Part shown: in pieces, positions 46,647 through 55,810 of the stretch
How positions within the stretch are numbered: the stretch's first letter is position 1
Layout: each line of letters begins with the position of its first letter
Source of the DNA: Virgibacillus proomii
GTDB taxonomy: Bacteria; Bacillota; Bacilli; Bacillales; Amphibacillaceae
Length of the DNA stretch: 64,000 nt
Direction of reading: 5' to 3'
NCBI RefSeq assembly: GCF_900162615.1
Contig: NZ_FUFN01000010.1
Span: 1,122,149 to 1,186,148 of the forward strand
The notes under the pieces: model-generated
Seen by the model: the letters and a program-made list of their open reading frames with translations, nothing else
What the model was told of the DNA's origin: nothing
The model's database searches: none
Program-made: the position numbers and the translations under genes

Positions 46647-47225
46647 ATGAAAACACATTGGAATATTTTTATCGCTTTTTTCCGTGTAGGGATACTCGGC
46701 TATGGGGGCGGCCCCAGCTCGATTCCATTAATTCATAAAGAAGTAGTTGACAAATATAAATGGATGGACGCTGAAGAATTCGGAGATTTATTGGCGTTAG
46801 GGAATACGTTGCCGGGACCAATTGCGACAAAACTAGCAGGTTATATTGGTTATCGCGTTTCTGGATTTTGGGGAATGATGAATGCTGTTTTGGCATCGAT
46901 CTTACCAACCATTATATTGATGATTGTCTTACTGTCTTCTTTATCTTCTATTAAAGGATTTGATTGGGTTCAAGGGATGACAGCAGCTGTAATTCCGGTT
47001 GTGGGCGTTATGCTTCTTGTATTAACTTGGCAATTTATTCAAAAAGCTGGAAACGGACTTGGTTGGGTGGTAACCAGTGTGATGCTGATTGCCGTCTTTA
47101 TTCTGTTAGAAATATTGCATGTGCATCCAGCTATAATCATAGGAGGATTATTAATAGCTGCCCTGTTAAAAAAGGATCGAAATCGAAAAGAAGGGGCAGC
47201 CCGCAAAGAAGGTGATACCTTATGA
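46647..47225 (+). CDS. chrA: chromate transporter, first half-size subunit
   Basis: A 192-residue membrane protein of the CHR superfamily, short-chain type. The N-terminal G-G-G-P-S-S-I-P-L-I (about 20-29), G-N-T-L-P-G-P-I-A-T-K and W-x-F-I are hallmarks. About five or six helices. Its stop overlaps the start of a second half (ATGA), the usual layout for paired short CHR proteins that work together. The family exports chromate, possibly also other oxyanions. Poor RBS (AAAGGTATG) is present before ATG 46647. Confidence 0.85.
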   Translation: MKTHWNIFIAFFRVGILGYGGGPSSIPLIHKEVVDKYKWMDAEEFGDLLALGNTLPGPIATKLAGYIGYRVSGFWGMMNAVLASILPTIILMIVLLSSLSSIKGFDWVQGMTAAVIPVVGVMLLVLTWQFIQKAGNGLGWVVTSVMLIAVFILLEILHVHPAIIIGGLLIAALLKKDRNRKEGAARKEGDTL

Positions 47226-47749
47226 TTTATTGGGAAATATTTCTTGCATTTTTTATTCCGGGCATTTTAGGTTATGGCGGCGGCCCAGCTTCGATTCCAC
47301 TTGTGGAAAATGAAGTTGTCTCCCGTTATGGATGGATGAATGTACAAGAGTTTAGTGAAGTTCTTGCACTAGGGAATGCACTGCCTGGTCCGATCGCTAC
47401 AAAAATGGCAGGCTATATCGGATTTGAGGTGGGGGGAGTATTAGGTGCTGCTGTAGCAGTCTTTGCCACAGTTGCACCGTCACTATTACTTATTATTATT
47501 TTACTAAACATCTTATATAAATATAAAGACTCCCCAAAAGTTAAGCGAATGACGTTGTTCATCAGACCAGTTATTGGAATATTACTCGGGGTGATGGCTT
47601 GGCGGTTTTTTAACGAATCTTATGTAAGTATTGGATTCGTGCAAACAGCGGTGTTAGCACTTCTTAGTTATCTATTAATGGAACGACTGAAGTTACATCC
47701 TGCATTTGTCATTGGAGGTGCACTTATTTATGGAGGATTTTGGTTATAG
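47222..47749 (+). CDS. chrA: chromate transporter, second half-size subunit
   Basis: A 175-residue partner of the preceding protein with the same G-Y-G-G-G-P-A-S-I-P-L motif and G-N-A-L-P-G-P-I-A-T-K. The two genes are tandem paralogues of the short CHR family and probably form a heterodimer with opposite topology. A strong hairpin follows. Confidence 0.85.
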   Translation: MIYWEIFLAFFIPGILGYGGGPASIPLVENEVVSRYGWMNVQEFSEVLALGNALPGPIATKMAGYIGFEVGGVLGAAVAVFATVAPSLLLIIILLNILYKYKDSPKVKRMTLFIRPVIGILLGVMAWRFFNESYVSIGFVQTAVLALLSYLLMERLKLHPAFVIGGALIYGGFWL

Positions 47750-47799
47750 CCCCTCCGATCATCATTTTACTCAATTTTTAAACAGCTTCTATAACCATT

Positions 47800-47828
47800 A
47801 TTCCGTGGGTATAAAGAACCCACGGAAT
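47800..47828. terminator. shared terminator between chrA and the HAD gene
   Basis: ATTCCGTGGGT and ACCCACGGAAT around a 7-nt loop, with T-rich sequence on one side. It serves two convergent genes. Confidence 0.7.
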
Positions 47829-47842
47829 AGATTTTACACCAT

Positions 47843-48631
47843 TTACTTCACTAAATTTAGTTTTTTTAGTCCGTTGTAAATACCCGAATCATCAACAGAA
47901 GTGGTTCGGTGTTTTGCATATGGAAACAGATCTGGATTACTATTTCCCATAGCAAAACCTTCACCTACCACTTGCAGCATTTCTTTATCGTTCATTCCAT
48001 CACCGAAGGCAATTGCCTGTTCTGGTTTTCCTCCTATATGCTGAAGCACTTTTTTTACTGCCTCTCCTTTATTTACTCGTTTACGAATAACATCATAACA
48101 GTCGGAAATACCATTTACGATCACTTCAGATAAATAAAAATCGTTATTTAAAATTTCATATTCCTTGGCCTGTTCAGGAGGGACATTGATTAGCGAAAAG
48201 CTAAGGATTTGACTATGCACATCTTGTGTTAACATGCGATTATTTTTTAACTGGAATACTTCAGAAAAGTTCTTCATAACTGGGTTCGTTAATGAGGTAA
48301 AATAATTTTTATCACTTGTATAGCAAACAATTTCATGATTATTTTTTTTAGCGACTGCCAAAAATTGCTCAAAGGTGCTTTGATTTATTGGTTCATCTAC
48401 AAGAATATTATCTTCATAGATGGCATACGCTCCATTATAACCAATATAGCCTTCTACACCTAGTTCTTCTCCCAGTTCTTTCACTTCATGAAGTGGCCTT
48501 CCGGTGCAAATAAATACAAGCATACCTTGTTCTTGTACTTGTCCTATTGCCTCTTTTGTAGAGGAAGTGTACGTATGATCTGGTGTTAAAATCGTGCCGT
48601 CAATATCGAGGAATAGTGTTTTATATGTCAT
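47843..48631 (-). CDS. Cof-type HAD-IIB phosphatase
   Basis: A 262-residue cytoplasmic phosphatase of the Cof/YkrA group. Catalytic D-I-D-G-T-I-L (about 7-13), T-G-R-P (about 42-45), a C2-type cap in the middle, and G-D-G-M-N-D-K-E-M near 210 are all in place. Substrates in this group are sugar phosphates or nucleotides; none can be chosen. Single gene. Confidence 0.88.
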   Translation of the reverse strand: MTYKTLFLDIDGTILTPDHTYTSSTKEAIGQVQEQGMLVFICTGRPLHEVKELGEELGVEGYIGYNGAYAIYEDNILVDEPINQSTFEQFLAVAKKNNHEIVCYTSDKNYFTSLTNPVMKNFSEVFQLKNNRMLTQDVHSQILSFSLINVPPEQAKEYEILNNDFYLSEVIVNGISDCYDVIRKRVNKGEAVKKVLQHIGGKPEQAIAFGDGMNDKEMLQVVGEGFAMGNSNPDLFPYAKHRTTSVDDSGIYNGLKKLNLVK

Positions 48632-48762
48632 GGACTTTGATTTCTCCTTTATTTGATGAAGTGTTTGTCGTCTCTATTATGAAACGATTCTAGTATTTGT
48701 CAACTAATTTTACGGTCATAGCATATAAAACATTCTTAAGAATAATTTACATTCATTTAGAA

Positions 48763-48815
48763 AGACTTGGCTGCCAAGTCTTTATGGCGAAAGCTACCGT
48801 TTTTCTTATAGTGTA
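48763..48815 (-). repeat. second-family repeat, uninterrupted copy on - strand
   Basis: Read on the - strand: ACACTATAAGAAAAACGGTA, GCTTTCGCC, then GACTTGGCAGCCAAGTC as a tight hairpin. It matches the flanks of the hairpin copies at 12641 and 40428 but has no insert. Confidence 0.6.
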
Positions 48816-48852
48816 AAAAAATACAGCCAAGTTTGAATAAACTTGGCTGTAT
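48814..48852 (-). terminator. terminator of the M3 peptidase gene
   Basis: A perfect 14-bp inverted repeat (48821-48834 with 48839-48852, ATACAGCCAAGTTT), followed on the - strand by TTTTTT at 48820-48814. Confidence 0.85.
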
Positions 48853-48962
48853 AGTTTAAATAGGAAGAGGATGTTTTTTAAAAAGGAAATAATTTTAATC
48901 ACTAGTATTAGATGGACGAGTATAAACTTTATTTTGTTTATCTACAAACATAAAGTTCTAAA

Positions 48963-50657
48963 TTACAAATCATTGTGCTTAATTAGCCAATTTTTAATGG
49001 ATTGAACAACAGACTCCACGGTTTCTTCAAGAAAAGGTGAGGACAAATTAGCAGCTTTTACCAGTTCTAAAAAAGACTTAGAACCTCCCAGCTTACATAG
49101 TTTTACATAGTCTTGCCAGGCAGTTTGAAAATCTTCTCTTGAGCGTTTCCAAAACTGAAATGCGCATAGTTGGGCTAATGTATAGTCAATATAATAAAAA
49201 GGGTCCTCATAGATATGCCCTTGCTTTTGCCAAAAACGTCCAGATGAAAAATAGTCATTTCCGTCATAGTCGCGATGCGGAAGGTAGATTGCCTCCAATT
49301 GTTTCCATGCCTTATTCCGTTCATCCGGTGACCATTCTGGATGAGCATATACTAAATGTTGGAATTCATCAACCGCTACACCATAAGGAATAAACAATAA
49401 GCCACCGGTTATGTGTGCGTATTGATATTTTTCAGTTTCTTCTTCAAAGAAAAGCTTCATCCATGGCCAAGTAAAGAACTCCATACTCATGGAATGTATT
49501 TCTGCTGCTTCTAAGGTAGGAAAAGTATACTCAGGAATTCCAATGGTTCTACTACAGTATGTTTGGAACGCATGACCTGCTTCGTGTGTCAGAACGTCAA
49601 TATCACTAGATGTTCCATTAAAGTTAGCAAAAATAAACGGTGATTGGTAATCTTCTATAAAAGTACAGTAGCCTCCTGCCTCTTTTCCCTTTTTTGCTTC
49701 CAGATCCATTAAGTTACGCTCCAGCATAAAATGAAAGAATTCATTGGTCTCAGGTGAAAGTTCTGCATACATTTTCTTGCCATTATGAATGATCCAATCT
49801 GCATTTCCTCTAGGAGTCGGATTACCATCTGGATACTTAAACATTTCGTCATAATATTTCAATGTATCTACATGGATACGTTGAGCGTGTTTCTCATAAA
49901 GTTTCGAAGCTAACGGAACGATAACATCACGCACTTGCTTGCGAAAAACAGCTACCATTTCAGGATTGTAATCAATGCGTTGCATACGAAGATAACCAAC
50001 TTCGGTAAAATTACGAAATCCAAGCTTCTTTGCGATTTTATGTCTAACGTTGACGAGCTGGTCATAGATCTCATCAAATTGTGCTTTGTTTTCGGCAAAG
50101 AAATCGGCTCTTACTTGAACAGCTTTTTTTCGGATATTCCGGTTTTTATCTTCGGTAAAGGGACCTAACTGAGCAAGGGTATATGTTTTCCCTTGAAACT
50201 CTACTTCGGCTGAAGCTACTAGCTTTGCGTACGAAGAAGTTAGCTTATTTTCTGTTTGCAGCAAGGGAATTATTTCTGGTGAAAAGGTTCTTACACTGCA
50301 TTCTGCGATGTGAAATAACTGAGAACCCCATTGTTGCTCAAGCTCTTTTCTAAATGGGGATTGAATGAGCTCTTTATAAAATGTAACATCCAGTTCCTTT
50401 ATTTCCGGTTCAGCATGATCAAAGAAATCACGTTCATTCTGATAAAACTCATCATTTGTATCAATAGATGAGCGAATAAAGACTAAATTAAATAATGTGG
50501 ATAATCTGTTTCTAAATTGGTTAATAGCTTGGATAGCTTTATTTGCTTCATAGATAGTTGAAGCTTCAATAAGTGCGTTTAACAGATGAGTAAACTGTTC
50601 CTTTTCTTTAGCTAGATTTGGTCGTTTGTATATATATTGTTCAAAAGTTGTTGCCAC
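48963..50657 (-). CDS. M3-family oligoendopeptidase (PepF-like)
   Basis: A 564-residue zinc peptidase that cuts short peptides in the cytoplasm. Zinc motif H-E-A-G-H in L-T-H-E-A-G-H-A-F-Q, with E-A-A-E-I-H-S-M-S-M-E-F-F about 25 residues on giving the third ligand. GTG 50657 is chosen as start because AAGGAGGGAT lies just before it; the 42 extra residues from 50783 look non-coding. It may degrade peptides brought in by the Opp system. It is monocistronic. Confidence 0.88.
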   Translation of the reverse strand: MATTFEQYIYKRPNLAKEKEQFTHLLNALIEASTIYEANKAIQAINQFRNRLSTLFNLVFIRSSIDTNDEFYQNERDFFDHAEPEIKELDVTFYKELIQSPFRKELEQQWGSQLFHIAECSVRTFSPEIIPLLQTENKLTSSYAKLVASAEVEFQGKTYTLAQLGPFTEDKNRNIRKKAVQVRADFFAENKAQFDEIYDQLVNVRHKIAKKLGFRNFTEVGYLRMQRIDYNPEMVAVFRKQVRDVIVPLASKLYEKHAQRIHVDTLKYYDEMFKYPDGNPTPRGNADWIIHNGKKMYAELSPETNEFFHFMLERNLMDLEAKKGKEAGGYCTFIEDYQSPFIFANFNGTSSDIDVLTHEAGHAFQTYCSRTIGIPEYTFPTLEAAEIHSMSMEFFTWPWMKLFFEEETEKYQYAHITGGLLFIPYGVAVDEFQHLVYAHPEWSPDERNKAWKQLEAIYLPHRDYDGNDYFSSGRFWQKQGHIYEDPFYYIDYTLAQLCAFQFWKRSREDFQTAWQDYVKLCKLGGSKSFLELVKAANLSSPFLEETVESVVQSIKNWLIKHNDL

Positions 50658-50843
50658 GGTATCCCTCCTTGTTTGAATCCCGCATGAACGGGCGGAACAT
50701 GCACATTTTAATAGCGTTATAGTAGCTGTTATGGAAAATGTAAAAAAATCTATCCATGATAGGTGTTTTAATTTACTTTGCATCTAGGTGACAGATGTTG
50801 TTTCAATGACATTCATAAACGGATTTTTAAGTGCATGTTTTAT

Positions 50844-51004
50844 CTCGCATATAACTGGCAGTAAGACTTCCACTTCCCACTTTAATGCTACGAGGTAATC
50901 CCTAGGAAGATAAGGGGGAGAATCCAACTGCAAGTCAAATGTCTGAATCTGTTGTTTCTAATAGTTCAGTGGGGATAAAAGAAAAACCCACTGATTTACT
51001 TTAT
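50844..51004 (+). repeat. TTTAT-bounded hairpin repeat, second subfamily
   Basis: TTTAT before (50839-50843) and at the end. Begins CTCGCATATAACTGGCAGT and pairs with AACTGCAAG; contains TGCTACGAGGTAATCCCTAG and ends TCAGTGGGG...CCCACTGA. Closest to the copy at 58498. Confidence 0.78.
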
Positions 51005-51286
51005 TTAATTCGACATACGAAACTTAAAATCCTGTTTATTTTTCAAAATTCATTAGTTATTCTAGTAGAATATAAAATTACCATGTAATAAAAAGTAAAA
51101 AGATAAGCAGTATTTAATAGTAGGTATTTTGAAAAAGAGAATAAAATCGCTACGGTCTTGAAAGATCGCCATGTGCTGCTACAAATTAGGTGAAATCACT
51201 TTTGAAAAAAAGGCTAGGTTTATTGACTTTCGTTCATTTCAATTGTAGACTATATTAAGCATATACTTATGTATGGGGTGAATAAT

Positions 51287-51571
51287 ATGTTACAATCGGT
51301 GCTTACAATTGGTGCAATACTTGTAGTTGCAGTTATTGTAGTAAGCTTAATTTTGCTAAAAGCTACACCAAAGGAAAGCTATGTGGGCTACTATCCTGGT
51401 ATTTTGGTAGGGCTTGCAGGATTAGTATTCTTAACAATAGCTGCTGCATTCGGTAAAATTGAAATCATGGGCGCTGGTTTAGGGGGATGGGGCATTGCAT
51501 CATTATTTTCTGCAGCGATTGGCCTCATTATAACAGCGTTAACAGACACTTATGCACATGCAAGGGTATAA
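51287..51571 (+). CDS. small YesK-like membrane protein
   Basis: A 94-residue protein with three hydrophobic stretches (about 4-24, 38-56, 66-88) and an ending Y-A-H-A-R-V. It resembles YesK-like proteins of bacilli. Start 51287 follows GGGGTGA; 51269 in the same frame has no site. A tight terminator follows directly. Function unknown. Confidence 0.65.
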   Translation: MLQSVLTIGAILVVAVIVVSLILLKATPKESYVGYYPGILVGLAGLVFLTIAAAFGKIEIMGAGLGGWGIASLFSAAIGLIITALTDTYAHARV

Positions 51572-51573
51572 TG

Positions 51574-51602
51574 AAAAAAAAGCGGATAACCCGCTTTTTT
51601 TT
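51574..51602 (+). terminator. terminator after the YesK-like gene
   Basis: AAAAAAAGCGG, short loop, CCGCTTTTTTTT. Confidence 0.88.
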
Positions 51603-51664
51603 CATTAGGAAATATATCCGTTTCTTTATTGTGAATAGTGTTTTTTGTACTTTAGAAAAGCACA

Positions 51665-52519
51665 TTAGTTGCATAAATGGGTATACCCATTATGCTGTTC
51701 AACTTTCCCTTCCTTCATTAATCTTCCTATTGCCCGCTTGAAGGCGGCTTTACTTATGTGAAAGGTTGCTCGAATATCTTCAGGGTCACTTTTATCATCA
51801 AACGGTATCACACCGTCATTTGCTTTTAAGTGTTCGAGAATTTGGTCTGCGTCTTCTTGTATGCTTTCTCTTTTCAATGGGCGCAAGGAAACGTTTAGTG
51901 TACCATCATCCTTAACATCAATGACTCTTCCTTGTATATATTCTCCTAAACGCGGTTCTTTTTTTCGTTCTGTATAATGAATAAAACCACGATAATGCTC
52001 TGGAGTAATGATGGCAGAACCTTCTCTATTCGTTCGATAAACGGTACCTGAAATAGAGGCGTTTAATAAACTCTCAGGTGCTGGTTCTATTCTGCTAAAT
52101 ATCACTTGTTCTGTTGCAGGAATTGCAAGCAATCTGCCTTTTCGGTCCCTTCCGAGTGTGACAAAAAGTTTATCGTCCGTTTGTGGCCACACTTTCTCAT
52201 ATAGGGGTAGATCATCCTTAGATACAAGTATCTCTTTTGTTGTTCCGATATCTACAAACACACCAAGATTTGGAGTTACCTGTTTTACAATACTCCAGCC
52301 ATATACATCCATCTGCACATGGGGAAGTTTTGTGGTTGCAACGGTTTTTCCTTTTTTATCTAAATATAAAAACACGCTTACTTCTTGATTGGGTTGCAGC
52401 TCTTGATCTGCTTCTTGATGGTGCAATAGAACCTCATTGGTTTCAAATGTTAGTACATATCCAGTATCGATGATTCGATCAACCGTCAAGGATTGGATGG
52501 TTCCTGTTAAATGTTTCAT
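51665..52519 (-). CDS. cvfB: S1-domain RNA-binding protein CvfB/YitL
   Basis: A 284-residue protein: three S1-like domains (about 1-65, 68-130, 145-215) followed by a winged helix at the C-terminus (F-H-I-S-K-A-A-F-K-R-A-I-G-R-L-M-K-E-G-K, about 250-269). This is the CvfB architecture; the staphylococcal protein binds RNA and affects virulence gene expression. GGAAGGGAA lies before the start on the - strand. Monocistronic. Confidence 0.88.
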   Translation of the reverse strand: MKHLTGTIQSLTVDRIIDTGYVLTFETNEVLLHHQEADQELQPNQEVSVFLYLDKKGKTVATTKLPHVQMDVYGWSIVKQVTPNLGVFVDIGTTKEILVSKDDLPLYEKVWPQTDDKLFVTLGRDRKGRLLAIPATEQVIFSRIEPAPESLLNASISGTVYRTNREGSAIITPEHYRGFIHYTERKKEPRLGEYIQGRVIDVKDDGTLNVSLRPLKRESIQEDADQILEHLKANDGVIPFDDKSDPEDIRATFHISKAAFKRAIGRLMKEGKVEQHNGYTHLCN

Positions 52520-52603
52520 TTAATTCCCTTCTTTCTTTATATTGGAAAAGGGGCACTCATCTTTAGAGTCCCCCTTTGATTTCAAAGTAACATAAGTTTT
52601 TAT

Positions 52604-52758
52604 CCCGCATGTAAGGTGCCGTAAGACTCCCACTTAAGATCTTGAGTTTCATACAAAAGGTCTAAGTAGGAGAAAACGGCACCTAAATGCCCGATTCGTT
52701 CAACTAACATTCAGTAGGAGTTTTCTTCCATCTCCTACTAAATGAAGTTTCACTTTAT
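52604..52758 (+). repeat. TTTAT-bounded hairpin repeat, short form
   Basis: TTTAT at 52599-52603 and 52754-52758. Stem 1 is standard (GGTGCCGT/ACGGCACC). The last hairpin is a different, longer stem: CATTCAGTAGGAG...CTCCTACTAAATG. Confidence 0.85.
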
Positions 52759-53187
52759 TTATACGTTCGAATAACTTCGAATGAGAAATTCTTCTTTCTT
52801 ATTTTCATATGCAGCATGTATAATCATTTACGATAACACTGATTATCGTGAGAATTTCACTTAACCGCGGTATATGTTCCACTGGATGTTTTCTAACTTA
52901 AGCAACGTAAACCCAACCTGCTTTTACGTCCTTGCGACCCCGAAGTCGCGCCAGTGTGAATAAGCATCTTTAAAAACATGGTAGAATGCCAGATTACTTC
53001 ATGATTACTTCGGCTTGTTAGCTTCCATATACTCTCATATTATCACCGATTTGTCAAATACCGTTGTTAACTATTTATATCCAATAGAAGTTATGATCAA
53101 CATGAAGGGGTCGGTACACGCCTTTGAAGTTTACGGTTAGGATTCTATGGGTATTTTAGTAATACGAAATTTTTAAAAAAGGAGATT
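52759..53187. other. intergenic region
   Basis: About 430 bases with no supported gene. A GC-rich patch near 52920-52950 (CCTTGCGACCCCGAAGTCGC) stands out from the AT-rich surroundings and may be a fragment of another repeat. Confidence 0.35.
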
Positions 53188-53259
53188 ATGATGATACGTA
53201 CAATTCTAATGATAATCGGTTTAATTGTTGTCATCGGTTGGATTATTTCTTTGTTTTAA
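53188..53259 (+). CDS. 23-residue membrane peptide
   Basis: ATG 53188 (or 53191) follows AAAAAAGGAG. The product is one hydrophobic helix, M-M-I-R-T-I-L-M-I-I-G-L-I-V-V-I-G-W then I-I-S-L-F, with a single Arg near the start. Good site plus clean hydrophobic content suggests a real small membrane protein; it could also be a chance frame. Confidence 0.5.
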   Translation: MMIRTILMIIGLIVVIGWIISLF

Positions 53260-53509
53260 GTATGGTAAAGAGCTAAATTCAGATGTTTTCGTTATAATAA
53301 AAAGGATATCATTAGTGCTTTTCCTTTTAGAGATTGTTCAAAAACCATGTTAATAATGACACAGCGAATTTCTTCGTACGTTAGAACGTATAAGAATTTT
53401 TAAGTTCTAAGTGTTGAGATAGCCGTTCATCTTTTTTATCCCCTTTTTAAACACGCTCTAGTAAGGAATTGCGTGCTTTTAGTAGGCAAGATTATAAAGG
53501 AGTGATTGG

Positions 53510-54301
53510 ATGGATATGCAATTAAATGATAAGACAGTCCTTGTCACTGCAGGTAGTAAAGGATTAGGCAGAGCAATCGCGATGGAATTTGCGAAAGAGG
53601 GAGCCGCTGTATTTATTAGTAGTCGCAGTGAAACTAACTTACAACATACAGTAGAAGATATTAAACAAGAGACTGGCAATCCGAATGTGGAATATATTGT
53701 TTGTGATATGAAGGATGCACATGCAATTAAACAGATGATTGCTACCATTGTTTCACAACGTAGAACGATTGATGTCCTCATTAATAACGCAGGGGGACCG
53801 CCGGCTGGAAGCTTTCTTGAAATGGATGATGCAGACTGGTATCATGCCTTTGAATTAAATCTTCTTAGTTTTGTAAGAACGATTCGAGAGGCTGTTCCTC
53901 ATATGAAGCAGCAGCAAAGCGGACGCATTGTCAATATTGCTTCCTCTTCCATCAAGCATGCTCTTGATAATTTAGTACTATCGAACACAATTCGTCCTGG
54001 AATTGTTGGACTTTCCAAAACATTAGCGCAAGAATTAAGTGAAGCTAATATTTTAATTAATACGGTCGGACCGGGTTCTATTAAGACGGAACGAATTTTA
54101 GATTTAAATAAGAAAAGGGCAGAAAAACTAAACATGTTAACAGAGGAAGTAATGGCTAAAGCAGAACAACAAATTCCAATGAAACGCTACGGCAAGCCAG
54201 AGGAATTTGCCAAAGCTGTCGTATTTTTAGCTTCAGGAGCAAATACGTATATTACAGGTCAACCTTTAATAGTGGATGGTGGACTTGTTAAGGCACTTTA
54301 A
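53510..54301 (+). CDS. short-chain dehydrogenase/reductase with altered active site
   Basis: A 263-residue NAD(P)-binding oxidoreductase. Cofactor motif T-A-G-S-K-G-L-G-R-A (about 13-22) and N-N-A-G-G (92-96) are intact. The catalytic Y-x-x-x-K is missing: the equivalent position after the S-S-S cluster (145-147) reads L-S158-N-T-I-R162. Members with this S-x-x-x-R form exist in bacilli; their substrates are unclear. AAAGGAGTG precedes the ATG. Monocistronic with a strong terminator. Confidence 0.85.
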   Translation: MDMQLNDKTVLVTAGSKGLGRAIAMEFAKEGAAVFISSRSETNLQHTVEDIKQETGNPNVEYIVCDMKDAHAIKQMIATIVSQRRTIDVLINNAGGPPAGSFLEMDDADWYHAFELNLLSFVRTIREAVPHMKQQQSGRIVNIASSSIKHALDNLVLSNTIRPGIVGLSKTLAQELSEANILINTVGPGSIKTERILDLNKKRAEKLNMLTEEVMAKAEQQIPMKRYGKPEEFAKAVVFLASGANTYITGQPLIVDGGLVKAL

Positions 54302-54341
54302 AATTAGGAACCTGTGTAAATGGTATAGAAATCATAAGCAG

Positions 54342-54386
54342 AAAAAATGAAAGAACCTTTTTATCGAAGAAGGTTCTTTCATTTTT
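54342..54386 (+). terminator. terminator after the SDR gene
   Basis: AAAAAATGAAAGAACCTTTT pairs with AAGGTTCTTTCATTTTT over about 17 bp. Confidence 0.88.
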
Positions 54387-54510
54387 GTTTACATGTTTAA
54401 GAAACAATATCCGCTCCTATGGACAGCCTTGTTTACCGTTTGCCAGTATGTGCTCAAAGCGCCATGTGTTTTGTTTCTTAACCTTATCGATTACCGTTAT
54501 TGCACAGTAA

Positions 54511-55128
54511 CTAGTGTAATAAACTGGCAACCCCAAGTAAGATCAGTAAAACTGGAGGGAGGAATTTCATGCGCTGCAATTGCTTACTCTTTGTCAATAA
54601 TCTCCCAATCGTTAAACCGCAAAATAAGAACACACCACTCATACAGGCGATTAATACAGCAGTTACTATCGGTCCATATCCTAGCATAGATGCGCCGATA
54701 CCAGCACCAAATGCATCCAAAGCTAGCGCTGATCCAAGCAAAATAGCTTCACCAGATGAAATCGTTCCAGAACAGTCTAAGTCAGCTCTATCCGGTGTAG
54801 TTAAAACAGCAGTTAAAATATTTTGCTTATTATTTTTTTCCTTATCTGATGAAGCTGCTCTTGAAGATAGACTATTATATAATGCAAAGCTACCCAATAT
54901 AATTAATATACTTCCGCCAAGCAGACTAGCTGTATCTGGAGTAAGCATGGTAAGAAGCAAATTTCCAATCGTCATAGAGGCTAAAACGATAACCCCCGAA
55001 CATAGCATAATGATAACTAATGCATTTAAAGGTACTCTTATATTCCGCATCCCATAAATAATTCCAACACCAAAGCTATCTAAGCTGACTGCAATCACTA
55101 AAAGAATTAAACCTGTATAAAAAAACAT
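54511..55128 (-). CDS. ytaF: YtaF-family sporulation membrane protein (MntP-like)
   Basis: A 205-residue protein of six helices in two repeats, each with a D-S-F-G-V-G-I or D-A-F-G-A-G-I motif (about 17-23 and 141-147), the fold of MntP manganese exporters. The central loop with T-P-D-R-A-D-L-D-C-S-G-T-I-S-S (about 110-124) is typical of the sporulation-linked YtaF subfamily. Transport of a divalent ion is inferred. Supports a spore-former. Confidence 0.85.
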   Translation of the reverse strand: MFFYTGLILLVIAVSLDSFGVGIIYGMRNIRVPLNALVIIMLCSGVIVLASMTIGNLLLTMLTPDTASLLGGSILIILGSFALYNSLSSRAASSDKEKNNKQNILTAVLTTPDRADLDCSGTISSGEAILLGSALALDAFGAGIGASMLGYGPIVTAVLIACMSGVFLFCGLTIGRLLTKSKQLQRMKFLPPVLLILLGVASLLH

Positions 55129-55473
55129 AGCACCAATTCCTTTGCGTTTGTTCTAAAGTATTGTATGTAGTTCATCATTTGTTGTGCGTATCCAACTTAT
55201 GGACAATTCGCTTTCCTATAAAATAAAAAATTCCAATAGCTAATTGTCTGCTAGACTGTTTATCTTGTTGTTTAAGAAAATCTATCTGTTCCTACATGAT
55301 GGATAACTTTTTTGAAAAGTATCTTTATCTAGATTAAGTACTTAAGCTGTAGCAAACTTCGCTCTTCTTCCTATGATAAGTAAACATTGGCTCGAATCGA
55401 AAGAAAGGCCGACTTAAAGGCGGGCTTGCCGATCGGCATCAGCCTCCCCCTGTTTTAGTGATGTTTCCTTTAT
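55129..55473. other. intergenic region before ytaF/topB
   Basis: Divergent upstream region. No gene seen. A GC-rich hairpin-like stretch lies near 55405-55450 (GGCGGGCTTGCCGATCGGCA). Confidence 0.35.
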
Positions 55474-55629
55474 CCCGGTTCTTATTTCAAATATCTGCTT
55501 ATTATTTGTAAATTTATGTGAAAAACGGCATCTAAATGCCCGATTGGTTTAAGGGCCTTTAGGTCATACCCTTGTGGTACTAACATTCCGTGTAAAAAAC
55601 GTTCTACGGAATGAAGTTTCACACCTTAT
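55474..55629 (+). repeat. TTTAT-bounded hairpin repeat, 5'-deleted copy
   Basis: TTTAT at 55469-55473. It reads CCCGGTTCTTATTTC, so about 15 bases of the first arm (CATGTAAGGTGCCGT) are gone while the 3' arm AAAAACGGCATC is kept; stem 1 can no longer form fully. It has the 27-nt module and ends CACCTTAT. Confidence 0.82.
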
Positions 55630-55810
55630 CGCTTCAGAAGATCTGCCATTTGTTCGTTTATCCTGAGCACTTCTAGCTGTTGCTCTTCTTCATCCTGCCG
55701 ACTATACTAAGTAGTAACTTTCTATATTGTGCGTTGGTTCTAGTACGATTACAGAAAGGTTCTTTTGTGTTATCATGAAATTTAGGTAGTTGAAGAAAGG
55801 ATTTTTTAAT

